Source: JBEIHX01 sp040381075 (GTDB lineage Bacteria; Pseudomonadota; Alphaproteobacteria; Caulobacterales; Aquidulcibacteraceae). Taken from it: DNA of 64,000 bases. Location: positions 42,330 to 106,329 of the forward strand of contig JBEIHX010000010.1 in assembly GCA_040381075.1 (NCBI GenBank), written 5' to 3'. Position 1 is the stretch's first letter. Each line of letters opens with the position of its first letter. Position numbers and translations under genes: made by a program. A model generated the notes under the pieces. That model saw nothing but the letters and a program-made list of their open reading frames with translations. It made no database searches and was not told the origin of the DNA. Below are positions 25,602-34,504 of the stretch, one piece after another.

Positions 25602-26591
25602 ATGACCCACACCCCTCCGCCCGGTCCCGCTGACGTGCACGCCGCCGCCCGACGCCTGGCAGGAGCAGCCCTGCGCACGCCGGTTCTGCGCGCCGCGGCG
25701 CTCGACGAACGCGTCGGCGCGCCGGTGCTCGTCAAGGCCGAATGCCTGCAACGCACCGGTTCATTCAAGTTCCGTGGCGCCTACAACCTGATCGCAGGCC
25801 TGAGCTGCGAGGCGCGGGCGCATGGAGTCGTTGCGTTTTCGTCCGGCAATCACGCAATCGCCGTTGCGACTGCCGCGCAGATGTTCGCCATCCCCGCCAC
25901 CATCGTCATGCCCGCCGACGCTCCCTCTGCAAAGCGGGACGCAACCGCGCGGGCGGGCGCGCGGATCGTGCTTTATGATCGTGTGCGCGAGGACCGCGAG
26001 GCTATTGCGCGCACCATCGCGAACGACACTGGCGCGGTGATTGCTCCGCCCTTCGAGCATCCCGATATCATCGCAGGGCAGGGAACCGCCGGCTTCGAAC
26101 TCGCCGCCCAGGCCCGCGAGATGGGCGTTGCTCTGGACGCGGTTGTGGCATGCGCATCGGGAGGCGGGCTGGTCGCCGGCGTGACGCTCGGGTTTGCGGC
26201 GGCCGGGGGGGGGCAGCCGCGCGTGTACGCAGCCGAACCCGAAGGCCACGACGATCTGAGGCGCTCGCTCGAAGCCGGCGAGATCTGCGCCAATCCGCCG
26301 GGCATTCGCTCAGTGTGCGATGCGTTGCTGGTCGACCGGCCGGGAGAAATCGCATTTGCGCTCAATCGCACCGGTCTGGCCGGGGGGCTGACGGTGAGCG
26401 ACGCGGAGGTGTTCACTGCGATGCGTGTGGCGTTCGAGCACCTCAAAATCGTGCTTGAGCCAGGCGGCGCGGCCGCACTCGCCGCGGTGCTGTCCGGTCG
26501 CATCACCCCCTCAGGCGGTGGCGTCGGCGTGATTGCGAGCGGGGGAAATGTCGACGCCGCGATGTTCGCCCGCGCCTTGACGCACGGTTGA
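25602..26591 (+). CDS. threonine/serine dehydratase (PLP fold type II)
   Basis: A catabolic-type threonine or serine dehydratase of 329 residues. The PLP lysine is in TGSFKFRGAYN, the SSGNHA motif follows, and the glycine-rich phosphate loop is ASGGGLVAGV. No C-terminal ACT-like regulatory domain is present, unlike biosynthetic IlvA. The reaction would be deamination of threonine or serine to a 2-oxo acid; serine racemase activity is also known in this fold group. The 16-bp array lies 130 bp upstream. Confidence 0.88.
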   Translation: MTHTPPPGPADVHAAARRLAGAALRTPVLRAAALDERVGAPVLVKAECLQRTGSFKFRGAYNLIAGLSCEARAHGVVAFSSGNHAIAVATAAQMFAIPATIVMPADAPSAKRDATARAGARIVLYDRVREDREAIARTIANDTGAVIAPPFEHPDIIAGQGTAGFELAAQAREMGVALDAVVACASGGGLVAGVTLGFAAAGGGQPRVYAAEPEGHDDLRRSLEAGEICANPPGIRSVCDALLVDRPGEIAFALNRTGLAGGLTVSDAEVFTAMRVAFEHLKIVLEPGGAAALAAVLSGRITPSGGGVGVIASGGNVDAAMFARALTHG

Positions 26592-26626
26592 GCGCCACGC
26601 CAGACCAGGCCCACTAGCCCAGGCCC

Positions 26627-26667
26627 ATCCAGATCATCCCATCCAGATCATCCCATCCAGATCAGCC
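26627..26667. repeat. 14-bp tandem array that runs into the transglycosylase stop codon
   Basis: ATCCAGATCATCCC occurs twice (26627-26640, 26641-26654) and a third partly changed copy covers 26655-26667. The minus-strand stop codon of the lytic transglycosylase (26664-26662) is inside this last unit. Confidence 0.9.
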
Positions 26668-28749
26668 GGCCCAGCCGCCGCGTCTGAGGTCGCGGTCCAG
26701 GGTCAGCGGCACGGGCTGGCCGGCCAGCCGGTGGCGATAGATCTGCACATTCTCAAGAACGCGCTGCACATAGTTGCGCGTTTCTTCGAAGGGAATGCTC
26801 TCGAGCCAGTCAATCGGATCGACGCCAGGGCTGCGGGGATCGCCATACAGATTGATCCACTCGCGGGCCCGGCCTGGCCCGGCGTTGTAGGAGGCGATCG
26901 CCAGGATGTAACTGCCGTTCCACTGGTCGATCAGGCCCTGGAGATACCGTCCGCCCAGGGTGATGTTGTAGTCTGGGTCATCGATGAGCCAGCTCAGGTT
27001 GTACTGACGTCCCGTCTGCTGCGCCACGAGGCGCGCGGTTGCTGGCATCAGCTGCATCAGGCCGCGCGCGCCGGCCGGACTGACCGCAGCCTGATTGAAC
27101 TCACTCTCCTGGCGCATGATCGCAAGGACCATGGCCGGCTCAAGCCCAATGTCGCGCGCAGCCGCCTGGGGAATGTCAACCAGCGGATAGGCGCCATCCG
27201 GTGCAACGACGCCGCGGCGCAGCCCCGCCTTGGCTGAACGCACGGCCACCTCCGGGGACAGGCGGGCGCGCGCAAACTGGGCGAGCAATTCGTGATCGGC
27301 AGGTGTCGTGAGCTGGTCATCGAGCGCGAATGCAAAGAGCTGGAATGTCTTTGCATCGCCAATCGCGGCAAGCAGATGCATGGCGCGCACCTGCACGCGC
27401 TCCTCAAATGCTGCCCGCTCGCCAGGCGTAATCGCGACAGCCTCGCCAAGCGACAGCATCGCCGGACCCGACATCTTGGTCGCCGCGAGCTGGCCAAAGA
27501 AGGCTGTCGGCAGTTTGGCTGCTTCCTGATAGAAGCCCGCCGCCGTCGCCGCATCGCCGCTCGCGCGCGCGGCTTCCCCGCGCCAGTACAGCGCACGCGC
27601 CTTGCTGACTGGTGTTGCAACGCCGCGATCCAGGGTTTCGAAATGCCGCATGGCGCGTGCAGGATCGCGCAGTTTGCGCAGCGCAAGCCAGCCGGCGAAA
27701 AACTCCGCCTGCGCAAAGCCCTCGCCTGCGGTCAGACCATGGCGGGCGGCGATCCGATAGGCGCGGGCCGCATCGCCGAGCCGCATCGCCGCCCCGGAGC
27801 AGCGGCGCTTTTCGCGCCAGAGCCGATCGCGGCCGGCGGCGTGAGCGCGCGCGCCGTCCACCTCAGCGATCATCTCGCAGGCAGCGTCGTCCTGGCCGGT
27901 GCGCCGGCGGAACTGAGCCCGATCGAACAGCAGACCGGGATGGTCCTGCAGGGCGGCGGGCACAGCGTCGATGGCCGCCTGAACATTCTTCCCGCCCTCG
28001 CGCAGACGCAACCGCGCCGCGGCCAGGGCGGCCTGATCGGCCGGCAGGCGCGACAACAGGGCGCGGGCCTGGCTGCGCTGATCCAGCCACAGAAGCATAT
28101 CCACCCGCACGGCGTGGTCGTCGCTGGTCAGCCGGTCTGCGCGCTCGGACAGCAGGCCCTGCTGCATGCCTGCAGACAGGGGGTGATTGCGCCATGCGTC
28201 CCGCAGCATGCGGTCGCCCTCCTGCGGCGCGCCGCTGGCGTAGTAGGCGCGCGCGAGCTCGGCCTTGCCCTCGCCGCTGACCGGACCGGACGCCTCAAGC
28301 CACGCAGCGCGCTGGGCGGGCGTCAGGGCGGATTCATCGATCCGGCTCTCAACACGTTCGCGCAGGTCGCCCATGCGTGGAAACCCCCGCAGGTCGCGCA
28401 ACCCGCGCTCCATCTCCGACCAGGACGCGCCGCTGCCAGGGTCTGTGACGATACGCCAGCGGATGAGCTCGCGCGCCGCACCATCGGCGCGCACCAGCTC
28501 GCTGCGCGCGATGCTCCATTGACCGGCGGCGGCGGCGTCAAAGGCGCGGCGCACCGTCGCCGCGGCAGCCGCCTCCTGGAGCTGCGACGGCCTGGGCGGG
28601 GGCTTAAGGCGCGGCGTCGGGGGCGTTGAGGCCTCCGCCGCCACAAGCCCGACGCAGGCGATCAGCGCCGCCGTGATTGCGGCTCTGACGCCCGTTGGGC
28701 GCGGCCCGGCCATAGCGTAGCCTGCAGCCCGGTGCAGCACTGTCGTCAC
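26662..28749 (-). CDS. soluble lytic murein transglycosylase (Slt70-like)
   Basis: This periplasmic enzyme cleaves peptidoglycan glycan strands with formation of 1,6-anhydroMurNAc. The C-terminal SLT domain has the catalytic Glu in IMRQESEFNQAAVSPAGA, followed by RGLMQLMPATA and ASYNAGPGRAREW. The long N-terminal part is helical and Ala/Arg-rich, like the ring domain of Slt70. GTG 28749 has GGAGGA seven bases upstream; ATG 28713 is an alternative that leaves a tighter signal peptide (VRAAITAALIACVGLVAAEA). An export signal is present either way. The total length of about 695 residues fits the family. Confidence 0.88.
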   Translation of the reverse strand: MTTVLHRAAGYAMAGPRPTGVRAAITAALIACVGLVAAEASTPPTPRLKPPPRPSQLQEAAAAATVRRAFDAAAAGQWSIARSELVRADGAARELIRWRIVTDPGSGASWSEMERGLRDLRGFPRMGDLRERVESRIDESALTPAQRAAWLEASGPVSGEGKAELARAYYASGAPQEGDRMLRDAWRNHPLSAGMQQGLLSERADRLTSDDHAVRVDMLLWLDQRSQARALLSRLPADQAALAAARLRLREGGKNVQAAIDAVPAALQDHPGLLFDRAQFRRRTGQDDAACEMIAEVDGARAHAAGRDRLWREKRRCSGAAMRLGDAARAYRIAARHGLTAGEGFAQAEFFAGWLALRKLRDPARAMRHFETLDRGVATPVSKARALYWRGEAARASGDAATAAGFYQEAAKLPTAFFGQLAATKMSGPAMLSLGEAVAITPGERAAFEERVQVRAMHLLAAIGDAKTFQLFAFALDDQLTTPADHELLAQFARARLSPEVAVRSAKAGLRRGVVAPDGAYPLVDIPQAAARDIGLEPAMVLAIMRQESEFNQAAVSPAGARGLMQLMPATARLVAQQTGRQYNLSWLIDDPDYNITLGGRYLQGLIDQWNGSYILAIASYNAGPGRAREWINLYGDPRSPGVDPIDWLESIPFEETRNYVQRVLENVQIYRHRLAGQPVPLTLDRDLRRGGWAG

Positions 28750-28963
28750 AGACCCGTCCTCCATCCGCACGCAGGAGCTCCATCCGCACGCCGGCCAGCC
28801 GCCGGTTCCTGACCCGATGCGCCGCGGCCTAAGCCGGCGACACGGCAAGTTCGCGGCCGAACGGCGCCGCCGTCAACGTCGCGATGCGCAATCTCATCCC
28901 ACAAGCCTGAACAGGAATGATATGACGTCGCCCCCGACCCTACACGATTCCGGCGAGCATCCG

Positions 28964-29833
28964 ATGCTGCATGGCTCCATTCCCGCACTCGTCACTCCGT
29001 TTCGCAACGGCCTGGTCGACGAAAAAGCCTTTGCAGCTCTGGTGGAGCGCCAGATCGACGGTGGCGCGCATGGGCTTGTGGCCGTCGGCACGACCGGCGA
29101 GTCGGCCACATTGTCCTTCGAGGAACACGAACGTGTGATCGAGGTCTGCATTGAAGCGGCGGCAGGGCGCGTTCCGGTGATCGCCGGCGCCGGCGGCAAC
29201 GCCACAGACGAGGCGCTGCGACTGATGCGCCACGCCAAGGCGGCTGGCGCGGACGGCGTGCTGGTCGTCACGCCGTATTACAACCGCCCCAGCCAGGAAG
29301 GCCTCTTTCAGCACTACAGGACGCTCGCCGAAGGCGTGGACATCCCGATGGTGCTCTACAACGTGCCGGGTCGCACCGGTGTGGACATGCGCCCGGAAAC
29401 CGTCGCCCGGGCCGCAGCCCTGCCGAACGTGGTCGGCCTGAAGGACGCGACCGGAGACCTCGGGCGGGTCGCACGACATCGCGAGCTGTGCGGGCCTGAC
29501 TTTGTTCTCCTGTCTGGAGACGACGCTTCCGCGCTGGGCTTCAATGCGCATGGCGGCTGCGGCGCGGTGTCGGTGACGGCCAATGTGGCGCCCGGTCTCT
29601 ATGCGGACATGCAAAACGCCTGTGCGCGGGGCGATTTCGCAGCTGCGCGCGCGCTGAACGACCGTCTGGCCGGCCTGCATGACGCCCTGTTCGCGGACGC
29701 GAGCCCCGGGCCAGCCAAATATGCGCTCGCCAGGCTCGGTCTGATCGAGGAGGAGCTGCGCCTGCCTCTGACGCGGTGTTCGCAGGCCGCGCGCCAGGCG
29801 ATCGACGCCGCCCTCCTGAGAGCGGGCCTTTGA
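28964..29833 (+). CDS. dapA: 4-hydroxy-tetrahydrodipicolinate synthase
   Basis: DapA condenses pyruvate with aspartate semialdehyde, the first committed step to diaminopimelate and lysine. The protein contains GTTGESATLSFEEH, TPYYNRPSQEGL and the Schiff-base Lys in VVGLKDATGD. ATG 28964 gives MLHGSIPALVTPF, matching the canonical start (289 residues). An in-frame ATG at 28922 has a better AGGA site and would add 14 residues. Its stop overlaps the smpB start (TGATG). Confidence 0.94.
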   Translation: MLHGSIPALVTPFRNGLVDEKAFAALVERQIDGGAHGLVAVGTTGESATLSFEEHERVIEVCIEAAAGRVPVIAGAGGNATDEALRLMRHAKAAGADGVLVVTPYYNRPSQEGLFQHYRTLAEGVDIPMVLYNVPGRTGVDMRPETVARAAALPNVVGLKDATGDLGRVARHRELCGPDFVLLSGDDASALGFNAHGGCGAVSVTANVAPGLYADMQNACARGDFAAARALNDRLAGLHDALFADASPGPAKYALARLGLIEEELRLPLTRCSQAARQAIDAALLRAGL

Positions 29834-30291
29834 TGGCCATTGCGAAACTCATCGCAGAAAACCGCAAGGCGCGATTCGACTACGCGATCGAGGACGTGCT
29901 GGAGGCTGGCCTCGTGCTGACCGGCACGGAAGTCAAGTCGTTGCGCGAAGGCAGGGCCAATATTGCTGAAGCCTATGTATCGAGCGAGCGCGGCGGGCTG
30001 TGGCTGATCAACGCCTACATACCTGAGTATGGCCCCGCCAACCGGTTCAATCATGAGCCGCGCAGGCCGCGTCAGGTGCTGGTCCACAAGCGCCAGCTGC
30101 ACAAACTGATGGCCGCCGTCGAGCGCGAAGGGCGCACGCTCGCCCCGCTGAAGCTCTACTTCAACGAAAAGGGCCGGGCCAAAATCGAGGTGGCGCTCGC
30201 CAAGGGCAAGAAGAATTACGACAAACGCGCGAGCGAAAAAGACCGCGACTGGAAACGCGATCAGGCGAGACTCCTGCGCGCCCGGGGGTGA
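29833..30291 (+). CDS. smpB: SsrA-binding protein SmpB
   Basis: SmpB partners tmRNA to rescue stalled ribosomes. The 152 residues contain the OB-fold core (ARFDYAIEDVLEAGLVLTGTE, VKSLREGRANI, HEPRRPRQVLVHKRQ) and a basic C-terminal tail (KRASEKDRDWKRDQARL) that enters the decoding centre. The start overlaps the dapA stop by one base. No tmRNA gene was seen in the window. The stop codon lies inside an 18-bp direct duplication. Confidence 0.95.
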   Translation: MAIAKLIAENRKARFDYAIEDVLEAGLVLTGTEVKSLREGRANIAEAYVSSERGGLWLINAYIPEYGPANRFNHEPRRPRQVLVHKRQLHKLMAAVEREGRTLAPLKLYFNEKGRAKIEVALAKGKKNYDKRASEKDRDWKRDQARLLRARG

Positions 30292-30311
30292 TGGCGCGCC
30301 CGGGGGTAATC
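30276..30311. repeat. 18-bp tandem duplication across the smpB stop
   Basis: GCGCGCCCGGGGGTGATG (30276-30293) is followed at once by GCGCGCCCGGGGGTAATC (30294-30311). The first copy contains the smpB stop codon at 30289-30291; the second is non-coding. Confidence 0.85.
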
Positions 30312-30448
30312 TGGTGGTGATCGGGCCAGACCCTCTGTCGCCAGACGACCAGACACAATCGGGGCGGGCGCGGCGCATTCCTGCCGTCGCCGGAGCGCAC
30401 AGCAACCCCGGCCAAACCGCCGTCAGGAGCCGGCGCCAGAAGCCGGCT

Positions 30449-31231
30449 TCAGAAGATCGCGTAGCCGCCGTCTATGATGAACAGGTCGCCCGAGTGGTAG
30501 GCCGAGGCGTCCGACGTGAGATAGACGGCGATGCCGCCGAAATCCTGCGGCTCGCCCCAGCGGCGCATTGGCACCCTCGGGATCACCTTCTCCGCAAACG
30601 CGGGCGAAGCCTGCACCATGCTCGTCATATCCGTGGCGATCCATCCAGGCAGGATCGCGTTGGCGCGCATGCCGTAGCGTGCGTGCTCCACCGCAATTGA
30701 TTTGATCAGCGAGATGACCGCGCCCTTGGTCGCCGCATAGGCCTCGTTGCGCGCCGCACCCTCAATGGCGGCCAGCGACGCCAGTCCGACCAGTGAACCG
30801 CCCGGATCTCCCTGCTTGGCGCGCTCGACCATATGGCGGCAGGCCTCCCGCATGGTCCAGAACACGCCGTCGAGGTTGACCCCGAGCACCCTGCGGTAGG
30901 TCTCGGTGGTGGTGTCGACGAATGAGGGCGCTCCGTAGCCAATCCCGGCATTGGCGAAGACCGAGTCGATGCGGCCCATGTCGGAGGCGGTCTCAGCCAT
31001 GGCCTGCACGACCTGTGCTTCGTCAGCGACATTCACGCAGTAGGCTTTCGCGCGCACGCCATGGGCCGCAAGCGCGGCCTGCGCCTCGGCGTTTTTCTCC
31101 AGATTTGTCCCCCAGATCGCCACGTCGGCGCCAGCCTGCGCGAGGGCGTCAGCCATGCCGAAGCCGATGCCGCGATTTCCGCCGGTCACAAGCGCGACCT
31201 TGCCGGTCAGATCAAAGGGTTTGTAGGCCAT
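30449..31231 (-). CDS. SDR family oxidoreductase
   Basis: A classical short-chain dehydrogenase of 260 residues. NAD(P) binding is shown by VTGGNRGIGFG, the NAG-type motif by FANAGIG, and the catalytic site by the Ser in LVGLASLAAIEG and the Tyr/Lys pair in AYAATKGAVISL. The C-terminus ends in SGDLFIIDGGYAIF, typical of the group. A GGGGAGGA ribosome-binding site precedes ATG 31231. The substrate cannot be told. It is convergent with smpB and co-directional with the NUDIX gene upstream, 113 bp apart. Confidence 0.9.
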   Translation of the reverse strand: MAYKPFDLTGKVALVTGGNRGIGFGMADALAQAGADVAIWGTNLEKNAEAQAALAAHGVRAKAYCVNVADEAQVVQAMAETASDMGRIDSVFANAGIGYGAPSFVDTTTETYRRVLGVNLDGVFWTMREACRHMVERAKQGDPGGSLVGLASLAAIEGAARNEAYAATKGAVISLIKSIAVEHARYGMRANAILPGWIATDMTSMVQASPAFAEKVIPRVPMRRWGEPQDFGGIAVYLTSDASAYHSGDLFIIDGGYAIF

Positions 31232-31344
31232 CAGGCTGGTTCCTCCCCGGGGCGCCGGATGTGGCCCCCAATACGCCGTCTAGGGCCGCCGAAGCGTGCG
31301 CCGTCTTCGTCATACGCGGCCGGCGCCGTCAGTCCAGAGCGCCG

Positions 31345-31785
31345 TTACGTCAGCCCACCGTAGGCCAGGCGGCGCCCTGCATGAATGATGCGCACCGTCT
31401 GCTCCCACATGCCCAGCATTCCGATTTCCGCAATCGGCACGAAGGCGGCCGCCGCAGCGTCGTCGCCAGCGGCGGGTTCGCCCGCACGCCAGCGCGCCAC
31501 GTAGTCGGCCAGGACATAATGCCGCACCGTCTCGCCAGACGTGCGGCTGGTGAAGATGCCGTCCACCACATCGATCAGGCCAACAAGATCAGCCTCCACG
31601 CCGGTCTCCTCGCGCAGTTCGCGCAAGGCCGCCGCCTGGGCTGTTTCTCCCCACTCGATGCGCCCCCCAGGCAGCGACCACTCGCCGAGCCGCGGCGGCG
31701 CGCCGCGCCGGATCAGCAGAACAGACTCATCCCGCAGACAGACAATTCCGACGGCCGGCACAGGATGGGGTGGTCTTGCTTCCAT
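31345..31785 (-). CDS. NUDIX hydrolase
   Basis: The NUDIX box GRIEWGETAQAAALREL continuing into REETGVEADL fits the GX5EX7REUXEEXGU pattern. ATG 31785 gives 146 residues, MEARPPHPVPAVGIV, a usual NUDIX start; the longer frame upstream overlaps the divergent secreted-protein gene. These enzymes cleave nucleoside diphosphates linked to other groups, as ADP-ribose or 8-oxo-dGTP; the substrate is unknown. Confidence 0.88.
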   Translation of the reverse strand: MEARPPHPVPAVGIVCLRDESVLLIRRGAPPRLGEWSLPGGRIEWGETAQAAALRELREETGVEADLVGLIDVVDGIFTSRTSGETVRHYVLADYVARWRAGEPAAGDDAAAAAFVPIAEIGMLGMWEQTVRIIHAGRRLAYGGLT

Positions 31786-31883
31786 CGCCGCACGATGACG
31801 CAAGCCGCAGCGTCGCACAATCGCCGGAGAGTGGTGTAAACTGCGCGTCGATCGGTCATGGGCGACGCCCGGGAGAACGAGTG

Positions 31884-32309
31884 ATGCGGATGGTCTGGCT
31901 CGCCATGGCGGGCATTCTCGCAAGCAGCAGCGCACTGGCGCAAAGCGGAGAGCGCCGCCTTTCCGCAGCCGACCTCCGAACGGATTGGTTCGGCGTCGTC
32001 ATGAGCGGCGTCACGCGCGACGGCGGTCAGACCTGGAGCGAGTGCATCGAGCCCGACGGCGATACGCTCTACGCCCACCAGGGCCGCGCAATCCTGCGCG
32101 GCAGAATGTGGACCGAGGCAGGCGACGTCGTCTGTTTCGCCTACGAGGACAGCGGGTTTGCCGGCAAGAGCTGCTTTTCCGCCTGGGTGCGCGACGGGCG
32201 CACGCAGTTTCGCGCCGAACCGCAGGCTCCAGGCGACGACGTGTTTGAGGTGCGCCGCGTCAAGCGCAATGTAACATCCTGTCCCCGCCCGGACGCGCTG
32301 GTCGGCTGA
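31884..32309 (+). CDS. small secreted protein of unknown function
   Basis: A 141-residue protein with a signal peptide (MVWLAMAGILASSSALAQ) and probable cleavage after ALA. The mature part has four cysteines (SECIE, DVVCFAYED, KSCFSAW, TSCPRPD), pairable as disulfides, and a mostly beta-like pattern. ATG 31884 has GGGAG eight bases upstream; a GTG at 31881 and ATG at 31890 are also in frame. I do not recognise the family. It is divergent from the NUDIX gene and one base from the SRAP gene, so the two may be co-transcribed. Confidence 0.75.
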   Translation: MRMVWLAMAGILASSSALAQSGERRLSAADLRTDWFGVVMSGVTRDGGQTWSECIEPDGDTLYAHQGRAILRGRMWTEAGDVVCFAYEDSGFAGKSCFSAWVRDGRTQFRAEPQAPGDDVFEVRRVKRNVTSCPRPDALVG

Positions 32310-32310
32310 C

Positions 32311-33015
32311 ATGTGCGGGCGCTACGCCATAACAACCCCGGTCGGGGCGCTCGCAGCGCTGTTCGGGTTTTCAGACCGCATCAATCTTGAGCCGCGCTGG
32401 AACGTTGCGCCGACCCAGACAATCCCGGTGGTGACGGCGGACGACGCGGGCAGGCGCCTGCGCAGGGTCCGCTTCGGTCTGCTTGCGTCATTCCTGAGGC
32501 ACAGGCCGGTCGGCCCGCCGGTGATCAACGCCCGCAGCGAAACCGCCTGGGACAAGCCGATGTTTCGCGCCAGTTTGCGCCAGCGACGGTGTCTCATCCC
32601 CGCAGATGGTTTCTACGAGTGGCAGGGGCAGGGCGGCGACAAGCAGCCCTACTTCATCCGCGCCCGCACTGGCGCGCCCATCGCCATGGCCGGGCTGTGG
32701 GATGTCTGGCGTGATCCCGCCGCGCCCCAGGACCCTGCAATCGAGAGCGCTGCGATCCTGACCTGTCCGGCCAACGACGTACTGCGCCCGCTGCATGATC
32801 GCATGCCGGTGATCCTCGCCCCCAAGGACTGGTCTGTGTGGCTCGATCCACACAGCCCGCGGGAGGTTCTGGAGGCGCTGTGCGCGCCCGCGCCGGCGGG
32901 TCTGCTCGACGCCTATCCCGTGAGCCGCCGGGTGGGATCGGTCAGGAACGACGACTGCGCGCTGATCGCGCCTTTGACGCCAACCCAATCCGGTCCCGCC
33001 GGCCGGCTTCTCTAG
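32311..33015 (+). CDS. SRAP domain protein (YedK/HMCES family)
   Basis: SRAP proteins form a covalent DNA-protein crosslink through Cys2 with abasic sites in single-stranded DNA and thereby protect them. Here Met1 is followed by CGRYA, so Cys2 is exposed after Met removal. NARSETAWDKP, PADGFYEWQG and LHDRMPVIL are the other conserved parts. The length of 234 residues is normal. No GTTC-N7-GTTC box was found just upstream. The stop codon lies in a CTAG shared with the opposite lpdA stop. Confidence 0.92.
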   Translation: MCGRYAITTPVGALAALFGFSDRINLEPRWNVAPTQTIPVVTADDAGRRLRRVRFGLLASFLRHRPVGPPVINARSETAWDKPMFRASLRQRRCLIPADGFYEWQGQGGDKQPYFIRARTGAPIAMAGLWDVWRDPAAPQDPAIESAAILTCPANDVLRPLHDRMPVILAPKDWSVWLDPHSPREVLEALCAPAPAGLLDAYPVSRRVGSVRNDDCALIAPLTPTQSGPAGRLL

Positions 33016-34424
33016 ATGTGCACAACCCGTCCGTAGGCGTCCAGAACGGCCTCGTGCATCATCTCCGAAAGCGTGGGGTGCGGGAACACGGTCTCGATAA
33101 GCTCGGCCTGCGTCAGCTCGCCGGTCATCGCCACCGCATAGCCCTGGATCAGTTCGGTGACTTCCGCGCCGATCATATGGGCCCCAAGGAGTTCGCCCGT
33201 GCGGGCGTCGAAAATGGTCTTGACGAGCCCGTCCGGCTCGCCGAGCGCAATCGCCTTGCCATTGCCAACAAACGGAAAGCGTCCGATCCGAGTTTCGCGC
33301 CCGGCGGCCTTGGCTGCCCGCTCAGTCATGCCGATGCTGGCGATCTGCGGTCTGGAATAGGTGCAGCCGGGAATGCGGTCCGTCTGCAGCGCATGCGCAG
33401 GCGACCCGCCCGCAATGGCCTCGATGCAGATCACGCCCTCATGGCTCGCCTTGTGGGCAAGCCAGGGCGGGCCGGTGAGATCCCCGATCGCATAGAGGCC
33501 CGGCACGCCAGTGCGCCCAACCCCGTCGACCACAACATGGGTCCTGTCGATCCTGACGCCAAGCGCCTCGAGTCCCAGGCCCTCCACAGCCCCGACAATG
33601 CCGATGGCGACGATGACCCGTTCGGCGCTTATGGCGAGCGTCTCGCCGTTGGCGGCGCGCACGCTCGCGCTCACCCCGGCGTCATGCTTTGCGATGCTTT
33701 CCAGCGTCGCGCCGGTGTGGATCTTCATGCCCTGCTTTTCGAAAGCCTTGCGGGCCATGGCGGAGATTTCATCGTCCTCCACCGGCAGGATGCGATCCAT
33801 CATTTCCACAACGCACACGTCAACGCCAAGCGTCCGGTAGAAACTCGCGAATTCAATGCCGATCGCGCCGGAGCCAACCACGAGCAGCGATTTCGGCAGC
33901 GTTTGGGGAACCATGGCCTCCCGATATGTCCAGATGCGGTCGCCATCGGGGGCGAGGCCCGCCTGGGGCAGGGTGCGCGCCCGCGCGCCGGTGGCCAGAA
34001 TGACGTGGTCGCCGGTAAGCCTGGTGGTCTTCCCGTCAGGTCCCTCCACGATCACGCCCGGCGCCTTGGCGCCCTTCTCAAGGCGCGCAGCACCCGTCAC
34101 AACCGTGATCTTGTGCTTCTTCATGAGGTAGGCGACGCCTGAGGAAAGCCGCTTTGCGACGTCACGCGAGCGCTTGACCATCGCGGCGAGATCGAACCTC
34201 GCGCCATCGATGGAAATCCCGAACTCCCTGGCGTGCGTGATCAGATCAAACACTTCCGCGCTGCGCAGCAGCGCCTTGGTGGGAATGCAGCCCCAGTTGA
34301 GACACACCCCGCCAAGCGCGTCACGCTCGACGATCGCGGTCTTGAACCCCAGCTGTGCTGCCCGGATCGCCGTGACGTACCCGCCAGGACCAGATCCGAT
34401 CACAATGACATCGTAGCTCGACAT
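33012..34424 (-). CDS. lpdA: dihydrolipoyl dehydrogenase (E3)
   Basis: E3 re-oxidises the dihydrolipoyl groups of 2-oxo acid dehydrogenase complexes, using FAD and NAD. The 470 residues have the FAD-binding VIGSGPGGYVTAIRAAQLG, the redox disulfide in GGVCLNWGCIPTK, the NAD-binding VVGSGAIGIEFASF and the C-terminal HPTLSEMMHEAV with the His-Glu pair. The pdh genes are 25 kb away in the window, so this copy stands apart from them and might serve the pyruvate, 2-oxoglutarate or another complex. Confidence 0.94.
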   Translation of the reverse strand: MSSYDVIVIGSGPGGYVTAIRAAQLGFKTAIVERDALGGVCLNWGCIPTKALLRSAEVFDLITHAREFGISIDGARFDLAAMVKRSRDVAKRLSSGVAYLMKKHKITVVTGAARLEKGAKAPGVIVEGPDGKTTRLTGDHVILATGARARTLPQAGLAPDGDRIWTYREAMVPQTLPKSLLVVGSGAIGIEFASFYRTLGVDVCVVEMMDRILPVEDDEISAMARKAFEKQGMKIHTGATLESIAKHDAGVSASVRAANGETLAISAERVIVAIGIVGAVEGLGLEALGVRIDRTHVVVDGVGRTGVPGLYAIGDLTGPPWLAHKASHEGVICIEAIAGGSPAHALQTDRIPGCTYSRPQIASIGMTERAAKAAGRETRIGRFPFVGNGKAIALGEPDGLVKTIFDARTGELLGAHMIGAEVTELIQGYAVAMTGELTQAELIETVFPHPTLSEMMHEAVLDAYGRVVHI

Positions 34425-34504
34425 GGCGTGTATGCAGTTCCTCTCTACGGCCCTCTTTGCAGACCTCTGTGCGGACCTTGCTGCGGTTTCAGGGGCTGGA
34501 ACGG

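Noticed and set aside
25042..25768. Minus-strand frames with GHIRLGPYPPG-type repeats
   Set aside because: They come from the 16-bp array read in shifting frames and from the antisense of ADH and dehydratase genes.
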